DNA of 24,701 nucleotides from Jimgerdemannia flammicorona (Eukaryota > Mucoromycota > Endogonomycetes > Endogonales > Endogonaceae), in the NCBI GenBank assembly GCA_003990745.1, contig RBNI01001056.1, forward strand, positions 1 through 24,701. The letters run 5' to 3'. Under the pieces are notes generated by a model. It ran no database searches. It worked only from the letters and a program-made list of their open reading frames with translations, and had not been told where the DNA came from. The position numbers were made by a program, and so were the translations under genes. This document shows positions 1-9,395 of the stretch, piece by piece; the first letter of the stretch is position 1; each line of letters begins with the position of its first letter.

Positions 1-410
1 TTTTTATAGTCCCTTGGACTTTGCCATTTATTACCAGTCTATCAAATATAAATACAATACACTAGCCCACTACCCAATCCTCCTAGGGCCCCCTCCCTCC
101 ACACCTTCACACTTGAAAGCTACTTTACCATCTGCCACTTCAACCCTCCCCCTGCTCTGCTCACAAATCTTCTCTACCAAACAGTGCCAATGACCCTCCT
201 GCAGACCCTATCCCAGCCACCAACCCATCAAGATATCTACCATCAACCTTTCCCACCTTGCCAGCTACTCCCCCAAACTCAATCACCTCTCCTCCTTAAA
301 AACAAACAACCAGTGCCCAGTTAGTCCCATCCATACAGCTAAAGCCCATCCAACCATGAGCCACTCATTTTCAATCCTTCCCACTGATTCTGAATTGTTC
401 CCATAACCAG
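1..410 (-). mobile_element. LINE 3' end fragment (Tad/L1-like), minus strand
   Basis: This is the 3' end of ORF2 plus the 3' UTR of a non-LTR retrotransposon read on the minus strand, truncated at its 5' side. It aligns over about 400 bases with 576-1000: both start with the same TATAGTyaCTTGGACTTT block after T residues and share the Asn/Gly/Trp-rich C-terminal coding stretch. On the minus strand AATAAA (positions 32-27) lies just before the A tail, whose T complement runs off the left edge. Similarity fades near 410. The reading frame is broken by several TAG and TGA codons. No 5' part of this copy is in the window. Confidence 0.75.
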
Positions 411-556
411 ATATATTATTATGAAGATCTGAGACTAGAGATTACACATCTACTCCCTTTACCAAAACAGAATGATGATATTTACATTTCACATAAGTGG
501 GTTTTTCACACTAAATAGGTAGGCTGAGGTGAGTATGTTGGAGAGTAGTGCTCTTC

Positions 557-559
<3 letters not shown>
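411..559. other. short spacer between two LINE copies
   Basis: No reading frame or repeat is recognised here. The right end (548-557, GTGCTCTTCT) differs by one transition from 8361-8370 (GTACTCTTCT), next to the 5' end of the large minus-strand LINE, and may be one half of that LINE's target-site duplication. Confidence 0.4.

Positions 560-586
<27 letters not shown>
560..586 (-). repeat. 27-base T tract = poly(A) tail of minus-strand LINE
   Basis: An uninterrupted run of 27 T. On the minus strand it is a poly(A) tail that follows AATAAA (613-608) by about 21 bases, the usual spacing for a polyadenylated retroelement transcript. Confidence 0.85.
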
Positions 587-587
<1 letters not shown>

Positions 588-619
588 TAGTTACTTGGAC
601 TTTATCATTTATTACCAGT

Positions 620-1958
620 CTATTGATATAATTACAGTACCCTCTCTCACTACTCAATTCCCATAGAGGCATCTCTCTCCACACTATCACATTTGAAAAC
701 TATCTTACTACCTATTACTCCAACCCTTCCCTTACTCTGCTTATATATTTTCTCTACTAAGCAATACCACTGACTATTCTGCAGACCCCAACCTAACCAC
801 CAGCCTGTCAGGACATCCTCCATTAATTATTTCCATCTCAACAGCTGCCCTCTCAATCTCAGATGCCTCTCTTTCTTGAAAATAAACAATCAGTGATCTG
901 CCAATCCTACCCAGACAACCAATACCCATTCCAAAGTCAGCCACTCCTTCCCCACTTCCCCCACCAATCTGTCTTGCAAATTCTCCCACCAATCCCTCTC
1001 ACTATCCCCTCTATGCACAATGCCCAATCTATCTCCAACTACCAGTCAAAAGTCACTAAGTACCTTACACTCTCTCAGCCAATATTCTGATATCTGTACA
1101 AATCCCCCTTCTTGTTCTATATTGAAGCACTCCTTATAGTCAAAGCTACCCCCCTTGATGAGGTGGCCTGAGTAAAAGTTAAGCATAACATTTCTCTATA
1201 GCATACACCACCAGACCACTTAGAACTTCAGTGGTAGCCATTGCCTTACCTCAGCACTCCAGGCCCAGATCTTATTCCAGTCTCACTCCTCATCAATACC
1301 TACTAACTGCTATCCACTGAGTCACAAATTCTGTCCTAACTCTCTCTGGCACTCAACCCCATTACTAATATCAAAATCAATTAGAGAAATTCCCCCCAGC
1401 AGCACTCAGTCTCATCTCCACATTGCTGGGTCTCAAGATATCTTCCCTTTATTTCTCTGCTAACAAATTCCAATATGGTGTGCCCTGTCCACTACTCCCC
1501 ACCAGAAGCCTTTATACCACATACACCCATTATTCTGAAGCTCAACCAAGAACAGTAGATCTCCTATAGAGCCCCTTAGTAAGATCCTCATCTCTCAGAT
1601 CTTTATCATCAGGAGTACCCAGCTACCCCATCTCAGTTCTATAGCTCTCTTCAACCACCATACTCTCAGGCAATACATCCTTTTCAGAAAGTCAATCAGT
1701 CTAAGACCCCCTCTCACCACTGGCAGTAATAAGATTTCCCAGCTAATCTGACTTCTCCTCCCAGCTCAGATCCATCCCTTGGCCAGTTTCAACAGTCTCT
1801 TAACCACCCAGACTGAGAAGTCTAGATGATAAGCCAAATATCACAATTTCAGTAGTCAGTAGATGTTCAAGATTGAGATCTGCTCTGTCAGAGACAAGTG
1901 TCATTCTTCCCAACTCCACAGGGCTTTCTCCCAGAGCACAACCCTCTGCTCCCACCAA
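620..1958 (-). pseudogene. LINE ORF2, 3' part (thumb to C-terminus), broken
   Basis: This is the C-terminal part of the LINE polyprotein after the reverse transcriptase palm. Between about 1960 and 1500 the minus-strand frame reads a typical post-palm region: ALWSWEE, a stop, HLSLTEQ, then YLAYHLDF, VVKRLLKLAKGWI and LPVVRGGLRLIDFLKRM. These match the W..R.LSL, WYLA..L and LP...GGL.L landmarks of LINE ORF2 proteins. A frameshift lies between 1500 and 1000, after which a second frame carries the C-terminal end (992-774). Many TAG and TGA codons interrupt it. It joins functionally to the ORF2 segment at 4050-6364. Confidence 0.65.
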
Positions 1959-2330
1959 TATCTCAGTAGAACTGTAAGAGGGTTGCTTTTTAGAGTAACT
2001 GTTACATAGTTCTGGAAGAGTTTTCTGAAAGTTCTGGATATTCTGGAAGACCATTTTCTTATAGTCAAGATCAATTTCATATGGAGTATATCCTCTATGC
2101 TTATTGATTTCAAGATCAGGTTGACATCTCAATCAAAGTCCTTTTCCGGACTAGTTCTGGGTGTTCAGGATTTTCTGTATTTCAGGAAGTTCAAGAAACT
2201 AAGACCAGCTTAGTTGAATCGGCATATTACTGCAGACAATACCCAATTAGGAAATTTCGTGACAGGGTTAGGAGTAGGACCTAACGGGGAGCAGATTTAC
2301 TTAAGAGTGGTTTGTGGGTTATTAAATAGG

Positions 2331-2336
2331 TTTATT
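2331..2336 (-). promoter_or_regulatory. candidate poly(A) signal AATAAA
   Basis: AATAAA on the minus strand about 310 bases downstream of the stop of the unknown gene at 2649-3746. It is the best-placed polyadenylation signal for that gene. A TATAAATA at about 2460-2450 on the same strand, upstream of this signal, resembles a second promoter, so an LTR-like reading of this part was considered. Confidence 0.3.
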
Positions 2337-2513
2337 CACTATTCATGATATTGCTATACTAGGAGTAGTTGTATGAAGGAATATTGTGGGGAAGTATTCA
2401 GGAATGTTCTTGTGTGTTCGAGTCTGAGATTCTGAGGTCTGGGGGAGGGGGTATTTATACTAGTGAGGGGCTATCTGGACTATGCTAGATATGGATATAG
2501 CACTAAGTGCCTT

Positions 2514-2596
2514 GCTGAGTCAGAATACAGTCACATAGTATAAGGGTGATCTGACATGTCAAGAGATCATCTGACTGCTGAGTTAGTTCACAGTCA
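2514..2596 (+). repeat. two copies of GCTGAGTYA-N6-AGTCA (left pair)
   Basis: Copies at 2514-2533 and 2577-2596, 63 bases apart, with the same six-base spacer and continuing into similar CAT-GTATAAG sequence. The same 20-base frame occurs twice in inverted orientation at 3904-3923 and 3873-3892. The TGAGTCA core equals the known GCN4/AP-1 bZIP binding site. They could be regulatory sites or subterminal repeats of a transposon; orientation and number favour the latter. Confidence 0.55.
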
Positions 2597-2648
2597 CATT
2601 GTATAAGGCTAATCTAACTATACTATGACTGCTAAGCTATTTATAGAT

Positions 2649-3746
2649 TTAGGCATTGTCTGGATAGTCTTCAATGACATCACCATCGATGACATCATCT
2701 CTGATGAAGTAGTCATCTAAGAAGAGTGGTTCGTGGATTACTTCTCCTTGTTGGCTGAGGTAATAATACATTGGAACTTCATCTCCATTCCACAGGATAG
2801 CATCATCTGTCTCATATGCTGGATAAGGTGTTGGGGGGCAAAGAAGTGGTACGTCATCTTCATTTTCATTGGATTTGCTGTCTGCATACCTTCTGTAGGT
2901 TACAGCACTATAAGTCATAGAATTGTAGTATGCTAGTGGCTGTGGTTCATGTTGCTCATACTCGGGTAGTAGAGTGGTTGGTTCGATCTCAAGGGTTGTC
3001 TGAAGGTACAGGTTGTGTTCTCCAGTCTCTTCGTCGTAGTTAAAGTAATTAGGGATGAATGTAGGTTAGTATTCATGCCAGTGGTCATTGTCCCAATAAG
3101 TCTTATAGGTGGTTATGAACTGTTGTAAGTTCATTGGCAAAGTTGGTGATGTGATCAGAGTTGGTAGAGATCCTTGGCTTGAGGTCATATCAGCATCAGA
3201 GGGATCATTGTCTTCTGCTTCATCTTCATTGAAGTGGATTATATCGTAGACATCTTTCATGGCATATCCAACTTGGGGCATTTGCAAGATGTTGTCATCG
3301 GAGTGCAGAAAGGTTCTGTCAGTAGTCTGAACATATTCGAGATACTTGTAGTTGAGTTCTTGTATCATATCATTGATTTGGCCATAGGACAGGGTAGCAA
3401 CCATTTCACTGGTAGTAACTCAGAGATGGGAAATAAAGGTGCTGTACTCATAAAAGAGTTCTCAGTGTTTGCGGGTGATGAGCTTCTGGTGTTGAGACAT
3501 CTGGGTAATGTCTGTATCATGATGGTGTTTGACCATGTCTTCTAGGAGGCAGCTGATCTGATAGTAGCTTGAGATTTGTCCGATCTGGTGGACTTTGTTA
3601 AGCATGTTCAGGGCATTCCATTGGGCTTCCATGAAGTAGAGGGGTGCTAGGCTATGGATATTCATGAGGGGCAAAGGGGGTGTGGCTCAGTTGACAATGG
3701 CATTCCAAATGTCAGCATGGATGCAGTTGTAGATCTTGGTGGTCAT
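2649..3746 (-). pseudogene. broken 365-codon gene of unknown function in CpG-retaining insert
   Basis: A single minus-strand frame starts at ATG 3746-3744 (MTTKIYNCI) and ends at TAA 2651-2649. Four in-frame stops interrupt it: TGA at 3689-3687, 3464-3462 and 3422-3420, which look like CGA (Arg) after CpG deamination, and TAA at 3068-3066. There is no frameshift across 1.1 kb, so decay is recent. The start is supported by an unstructured A/C-rich leader ending CAAACATG and a TATATA box about 72 bases upstream. The product would be soluble and acidic, rich in Asp, Glu, Tyr, Gln and Pro, with acidic runs near 3210 and 2670 and no clear membrane segment, zinc finger or catalytic signature. I do not recognise the family. 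It lies between inverted motif pairs, so it may be the cargo or the mobility gene of the inserted element. Confidence 0.6.
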
Positions 3747-3813
3747 GTTTGTATGTTTGGAAGTTGTGGTTGTTATTTGTTTTAGTTCTCTATTTCGACA
3801 TGTCTTGGGGCTT

Positions 3814-3824
3814 GGTATATATGC
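3814..3824 (-). promoter_or_regulatory. TATA-like box of the unknown gene
   Basis: GCATATATACC on the minus strand, about 70 bases upstream of the ATG at 3746. Spacing and the A/C-rich leader that follows fit a fungal core promoter. Confidence 0.4.
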
Positions 3825-3872
3825 ATTTGTTCTTGATTGGTAAGATTCCGTTTGTGTGAATCTTGTGTTCTG

Positions 3873-3923
3873 TGACTTTATATTAACTCAGCTTTATGCA
3901 CTATGACTTCTGTTTGACTCAGC
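3873..3923 (-). repeat. two copies of GCTGAGTYA-N6-AGTCA (right pair, inverted)
   Basis: On the minus strand the motif reads at 3923-3904 (GCTGAGTCA form) and 3892-3873 (GCTGAGTTA form), 31 bases apart. They mirror the left pair at 2514-2596 in orientation, in order (C form outside, T form inside) and in spacer length. Confidence 0.55.
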
Positions 3924-4049
3924 TTCGTGATCATGCAGGTGATTTCCAGATTTGTTCAGAGGTCACGTACAAATTTGGTGGCTTGTTAAGTGGGTGACAT
4001 GTGATTTCTATGGCTTGGAGGTTGTGCGCTTACAAGAACTGACCCATAT

Positions 4050-6364
4050 ACCAACAGATAGATGTCCAAGTACCTCACTATCTCTCCAGTAGGGACAATT
4101 GTTCCAATGACATCCTCTCCCACCAAGCCATTGTTCAACACCATCATTTCACACTTGTGCCAATTGAGTTGAGCCCCAGAGTACACCTCAAACCACTCTA
4201 CTGTCTTCTTGAGTTCCTCTATATCAGTGATTGAATCCAGACCAACCACTATATCATCTGCAAAGGCTCCAACTTTCCACCCAATCCTGAATATTGAGAG
4301 CTCAATAATCTTCTGCCTAATCCTATCCATCAAAGGCTCCAAAGAAAGAGCATACAGAATGGGAGACAGTGGGTCCCCCTGGGGCACACCCCTACTCAGA
4401 GAGAATGCTACCCCTCAATGTCTATTATATATAAGACCAGCTCTACTCCCTTCCAGTAGCCTGATCATTGCCACCTAGAACTGGTGTGGAATACCAATTC
4501 TATCTAATACCTTTACCAATCAGACTTACTGAATATGGTCATATGTCTTCTCCTGATCCAAAAAAAACCAGTTGTCCATCCAGTCTATAGTCTTGCACCC
4601 CTTCAATGACTCCATATACCCAGGCCATACTATCCCTAATGAGCCAGCCTCCTATAAAGCCCCACTATTTCTCACCTAAGATTTGCTGAGCCATCTTCTG
4701 CAGCCTTGCTACTACCACCTTAGTAATTAGCTTTCTGTCTATATCCAGAAGTATGATCAGCCACCAGTTCTTCCAGTCCTCCTTCCTGCTCTTATTCTTA
4801 TAAAGCAGCACTACCAGCCCCAGATCCTACTCACCCACTCATCTCTCTGACTGTAAGATCAAGTTGCAGAGCACTCTCAGCTCTCCCAATATTCCAGGGA
4901 CTCCTACCATCTTCTTCCAGAAGTCCCAGGGCAGACCATCCTCCTCTAGTGCCATATCCAGTATAGTTGCAGCAAGAACCTAGAGAATCTCCTCCTCCTG
5001 TACCAGTGATACCAAGTTGCCCAACCCTTCTGCTTGTGGTGGGTGCCAATTATCCAAAGTATGATCAATGGTGGCAGCATCAGCCCCACCCTCCCCCTCA
5101 CTTCATAAACCACTCCACCTCTCCTTTAATGATCTGAGAATGTCTTATATACCATGCACTAGTAGACCATTCAAATCTAGTACCCCCTCCCATCTCTGCT
5201 ATACCCTCCTCACCTGAAGGGCTCTTGTGAGATACTTAGAAGGCCTCTCCCCTTCCTCCAGCCCCTGTCAATGTAATTGAGCTGCCAAACCCTACACCTG
5301 TGCCTCCTCCTCCTCTCACAATATCTGTTGTAACTCTCTAACCTCTAATTTTGCCTACATTAATCTTCAGTTCTCTACCCCCTCTAGAGCTAACAGATCT
5401 GTCCAATCTTCTAGAAGCCTAGCCAGTCTAACAGAAGCCCACTTCACCCTCTTCCTCCTCTGTCTTCTGGCCATCTCGCCAGCCTCAATTTAGTAGATCT
5501 TAGTAGCCTCTTTCATCCTCATCTATCAAACACCAATTGGGGCCCCTTTCTGTATCTAATCCTCTACTCACTACCAAAATCCTCAGCCCACACCTCCCAT
5601 AGCTCCTTATCATCCAACAAAGAGCAATTGAGATGCTAATATCCAGGCCCATCTCTACTCCCCCCAAAAAGACCCTGTCTCAGTAGTCTCCAATGATCAG
5701 ATCATAGATACCACTCAGCCTCTAGTTATTTTCAGACATCTAAGCCCCAGTAGTCCACTGTCAGAACCCAATTGATCCTTGTCCCCAGGCCACCTATCTA
5801 GTGTATATACGCCCTCTTATTGCCCTAGAGCCTCCTACCAGCATCCACCAGAGCACTTAGTCTTTCTACCTCCATCCATGCCTCCAGACCTCCACTCCTA
5901 CCCTCAGCTCCTCATCTTCCATTAGTTCTATCTATCTGTACATCTCTGACCATATTAAAGTCCCCTCCAAGTACATCCACTCCAGCCTCTACAAGAGCCC
6001 CACTCTTCTGAAGTCTCTTCACCCAGTCCACATGCTCACCCCATATCATTGAGCAGCAGCATGAATCCACCATAACTGGCTCCAAACCAGGTCGAATCCA
6101 CTCTCCCCAAACCAGCCTGTCTCCTCAGCACCTCACATCTTATATCTCCCCCCTATCTCTCTAGACCAGAATCCCAACCTTGCTCTTCTAAACCACCTCA
6201 CCACCCCATTTCTTTGTCCATTCTAGTCTATCTAAATAATTCTCACACCTGACATTCTGTAAAAGAAAGAGATTAGCCTCCAATCTCTTCAGCTAAGCAA
6301 AAATGTTTTGATGCTAATATGAACCCCATAACCCATTTACATTTAAAGAAAAAATGTTAGTTAT
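4050..6364 (-). pseudogene. LINE ORF2, 5' part: endonuclease and reverse transcriptase, broken
   Basis: N-terminal two thirds of a LINE polyprotein. The frame opens at 6364 with ATA where a start would sit (ATA-ACT-AAC) and reads NIFSLNVNGL, the first motif of the APE-type endonuclease; GGDFN of the same domain is at 5968-5954. The reverse transcriptase follows: NWWLIILLDIDRKL (near 4770), the PQGDPLSPILYALSLEPL block (near 4385-4330) and the catalytic FADD at 4264-4253, which is intact. The first aspartate motif (normally DFEKAFD) has decayed to a frame-disrupted DQEK-like stretch near 4560. It stays in one phase from 6364 to about 4050 despite many TAG, TGA and TAA codons. The endonuclease would nick the target and the reverse transcriptase copy the RNA there. 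It continues at 1958 beyond the nested insertion. Confidence 0.8.
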
Positions 6365-6404
6365 ACTATTTATAAGGAATATTGTGAAATAGCAAACACA
6401 TCCT

Positions 6405-8254
6405 CTACTGCTCCACATTCATCTCCTCCTGAGCCAAGTCCAGATCATGTTCAGCAGCTACTGCCAGCTCAGCCTCCCTCTCCTTATCAATCTCATACTC
6501 TTTCTCCTCCAGAAAAACAGCAAGAACTTCTGCCTTCAGTATCTCCACCACTCAATTGCCATATAGAATTTGTGCCAAATACTCTTTACTCATCACTCTT
6601 AGGTCCACCTCTCCAAACTCCTCTGCTACAAAGTTATTCATCATCTGGTATATCTATAGTAAATTCCCCACCTTCCTCCCTGGAGTTGCTGGTCTCCCTC
6701 CATCTAGCATTGAGATATCAGCTCTAGCACTTGCAGTCTCATTCCACTCCTCCTCTTGGACATCTACCAGTTCATCCTCACTAACTGCTACCATCTGTCT
6801 GCCCTTTGCCACCTCAGGAACTCCAAAGTGAGCTCACTGGGCCCCTCATATGAGCACATCCTCTGCCACCCTGCTCCTTGAAGCTGGGCCTTGCCTAATA
6901 AGAGGAGTAGGAGTTGGAGAGTCCTCCCAGACCTCAAACATACCATCTGCATATGGGCCATAACCAGTCCTCTCCTTGTCCACTTCTGGCCCCTTCTCTG
7001 TACTTTTTCTATCTTTGCTAGCCCAGATACTTACTTTGGCTCTCTCCATGACTGCAATTTCACTGACATCCTTCTTTGCCCTGCTCTCCAGATTCACCAA
7101 CAGCTCTCTCTGTCTCTTGTATCCTTGGGCCCTTTCCCACATCCCCTTATCTATATAGATCTGCTTTCCATCTATTATCTCCAAATGTGTTGACTCTATA
7201 TATGCCTTCCAAGCCTTTACTCTCTACTCTATAACCCCACTCAGCTCCTTCAGCACCTCTAACAAATTCTCTTCCTCCTCCTCACTCTCTTTCATCCTTA
7301 TTACCTTGCACAAGAATACCCCCCATACCATTACCAAAGACCAGTCTCTGGCCTTTCCAGAAGCTTCTCTCTCTACTAACCAAATCCAGACATCAATATC
7401 TCCAGTTCTGAATGAGGTCTCTTCTTAGACCCAGAACCTAATATCAACTACCTCTCCATACACAGTCATGATCTCCTCAACTCTCCTCCTCATCTCTATA
7501 GTAGTCACCATGGGCACTCCTTTCACCAGAAGTTGTACCACTCTGGGGTCCCACCTCAAGCAGCATGCTATCAGAATGCACACCTCCCCAACAGTCAGCC
7601 CAGCCTTCAGCACCTCCTCTAACAGCCCCTCCTCAAAGCCCACCTCTATCTCTTCCAACCTCTTCAGGAACTTCATGGATGCTGCTCCAGCCACCTGCTT
7701 AGCAATTAGCCCCAATACTATTTTTACCATCACTGCTAAGCCCTGGAAGTACAAGGTAACTGCAAACTCTGAAATTGACTTTTTGAGTAATGGGACCACT
7801 GCCAGACCTGTTATATCATCAGCCAGATCACTAGGCCTCATGCTCTTCTCACACTCCAGTTTACCATCAGCAGTCCCATCTAGATTTTTTCTAGATTGTC
7901 CATCACACTCTCATCAGCAGTTACTCTCTCAGCCACTATACTATCAGCCCCACTGCTCTGGCCCCCCAGAGGGACACCCCCCTGCCACTGCTGCTCTGCA
8001 GTCTTTGCTACCTCCTTGCCTCTCCTCAGCCAGCCCTCCAGTCCAGTCACTGTCTGCCTCCCCTTCACTATATCTACAAAGCTCACTCTTTCACTTCTTT
8101 GTCCTCTAACACTGCCTCCTCCCCTTCCACATCCTCCTGCCAACAGGTCCCTCATACTTCTCCCTAAGCCAGGGCCCCTCTTTACATACTGCCAGTTAAA
8201 TGCACCAGGGCCACCCTGTTTAGTATACACCTTGAAATACTTATCGGTTGCCAT
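6405..8254 (-). pseudogene. LINE ORF1 (RNA-binding protein), best-preserved copy
   Basis: ORF1 starts at ATG 8254 (MATDKYFKVYTKQGGPGAF) and ends at TAG 6407-6405, about 616 codons. One frameshift near 7888, beside a run of A in the coding strand, moves the frame from 8254-7880 into the frame used from about 7885 onward. Only a handful of stops follow (near 7425, 7250, 6845). Residues around 7560-7425 (VKGVPMVTTIEMRRRVEEI, YGEVVDIRFWV) resemble an RRM-type fold, as in ORF1 proteins of many LINEs, and the C-terminal 130 residues are rich in Glu and Lys and probably coiled. No CCHC knuckle is visible. It would bind LINE RNA. Three other copies in the window align with it (9499-10640, 10730-12629, 20781-22380). 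Confidence 0.75.
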
Positions 8255-8360
8255 GATACTAGTATCTTTTCTCCAAAAACTATATTGTAAATATTGCCAG
8301 AAGGTTGTGTAACCTGAATATTACTGGAGAAAGATGGTCAGATGTTTTTCTTGATAACTG

Positions 8361-9395
8361 GTACTCTTCTGTTCTTATGTAGGAATAATAACAAAAACAA
8401 ACTACAACCAAAGTATCTCAGACAAATTAATATATCAGAAAAGATCATCTATATCTTAACTAATATTCTTTTTTAACATCTCAGAGAGATAGAGATAGAA
8501 TCTTGTTCAAAGTAGAGATTCTATTCTCATGACTTTGATTTCTGAGATCTAACTCAGAAGATTAGAAATCTACACTCTTAACTTACATTCTCATTAATAT
8601 TTCAAATAGATAGAGATATAGTCTTGTTTACAGATTTGCTATCTCAATCTGAAGGTTTTTATTTACTCAAGATACTGGAGTATTTATATAAGTTAGAGTA
8701 GTATATAGTATATTAGTAATTTATATATATATATAGAGTAAAGCAAGCTGGTAAATATATATAAAGACTAATTTAAAAATTTATACTAATAGTACTTGAG
8801 ATTAAAGAGAAATAAGTAGTTTAGTTATACTCTGATAGCACTAATTTGAAGATAGGTAAATATATAATTTATTAGTTTAGTAGAATAGTCATAGGTTCAG
8901 GGGTGGTAATTTGTCAGAGGTTAAAGATTAGTATTTTTTGAGTAACTATAAACTATTAAATTTCAAAATATTATATCTGTCTTCTTGAGAAACTTCTGCT
9001 CTTATTCAGTCTATATTTGATAGTAACTAAAATATAAAGATATGAAAGTAAATTCTATTTCTGAGTTACTGAAGATATAGATAGAGATACTTGAGACCTC
9101 AGATAGAGTAGAGGATTTAGACTTAATGCTTAGTTCTTGCTCAGTATTTGGTTTTTATTCAAATAGATAAAAATCTAGATAAATTAAAAAGATAATATTA
9201 CAGTAATAGTTTCTCAAAGACTTCTATCAGTAGTATTAAATAGTTAAGATAGATATCTCTGAGAAATGATACTGAAAATCCAGAGATTATGGTTTTATTA
9301 ATATTAGTATATAGTCTTACTAATAGATAACTACTAATAGTATTAACTAAAATAAGATTAATTTTATTGATATTATTTTACTTAAGCTTCATAAT
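8361..9395. other. AT-rich spacer between head-to-head LINE 5' ends
   Basis: About 1.03 kb of low-GC sequence without a usable reading frame on either strand. It contains a short TA microsatellite at about 8721-8736. No CpG was noticed. It separates the 5' ends of a minus-strand and a plus-strand LINE of the same family. It may be older, fully decayed repeat sequence, but I cannot assign it. Confidence 0.5.

Larger units (their letters stand above)
1959..4049 (-). mobile_element. candidate nested insertion of unknown class, CpG-retaining
   Basis: About 2.1 kb that interrupts the minus-strand LINE and differs from everything around it: about 22 CpG dinucleotides lie between 2146 and 4028, against roughly 13 in the rest of the window (hand count). 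It holds one broken 365-codon reading frame on the minus strand, a TATA-like box and an AATAAA on the same strand. Two copies of GCTGAGTYA-N6-AGTCA lie left of the gene on the plus strand and two lie right of it on the minus strand. AAATTTCGTGAC (2252-2263) and AAATTT-GTA-CGTGAC (minus, 3976-3962) are a further inverted pair. ACCAA at 1954-1958 and 4050-4054 could be a target duplication, but five bases are near chance level. The boundaries are approximate. No transposase or reverse transcriptase motif is visible. Confidence 0.5.
560..8360 (-). mobile_element. near full-length Tad/L1-like LINE, split by a nested insertion
   Basis: Two minus-strand LINE segments (587-1958 and 4050-8360) look like one element. 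The right segment holds the 5' UTR, ORF1, endonuclease and the reverse transcriptase palm; the left segment begins with the post-palm region and runs through the C-terminus, 3' UTR and poly(A) tail. They complement each other without overlap, lie on the same strand, and the ORF2 frame at 6364-4050 has the same phase as at 2113-1500. Without the insertion the element is about 5.7 kb, a plausible full length for this class. A ten-base near-match, GTGCTCTTCT (548-557) and GTACTCTTCT (8361-8370), could be its target-site duplication. It is inactive because of many in-frame stops. Confidence 0.65.

Noticed and set aside
1800..2132. 110-codon minus-strand frame (RCQPDLEINKHRGYTPYEID)
   Set aside because: Its 3' half overlaps LINE ORF2 in another phase, the start is not an ATG, and no family is recognised; it spans the junction of the insertion and the LINE.
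2250..2640. LTR reading of the segment with TATAAATA near 2455 and AATAAA at 2336
   Set aside because: The repeated motifs flank the gene in inverted, not direct, orientation, and no direct repeat of the segment is present on the other side.
7468..8312. Plus-strand open frames of 213 and 138 codons across the LINE ORF1
   Set aside because: They are mirror frames of the minus-strand ORF1, Ser/Pro/Leu-rich with no motif, while the minus strand matches three other ORF1 copies.
8721..8736. TA-repeat stretch as an origin or promoter
   Set aside because: A short TA run in AT-rich spacer with nothing else to support a function.
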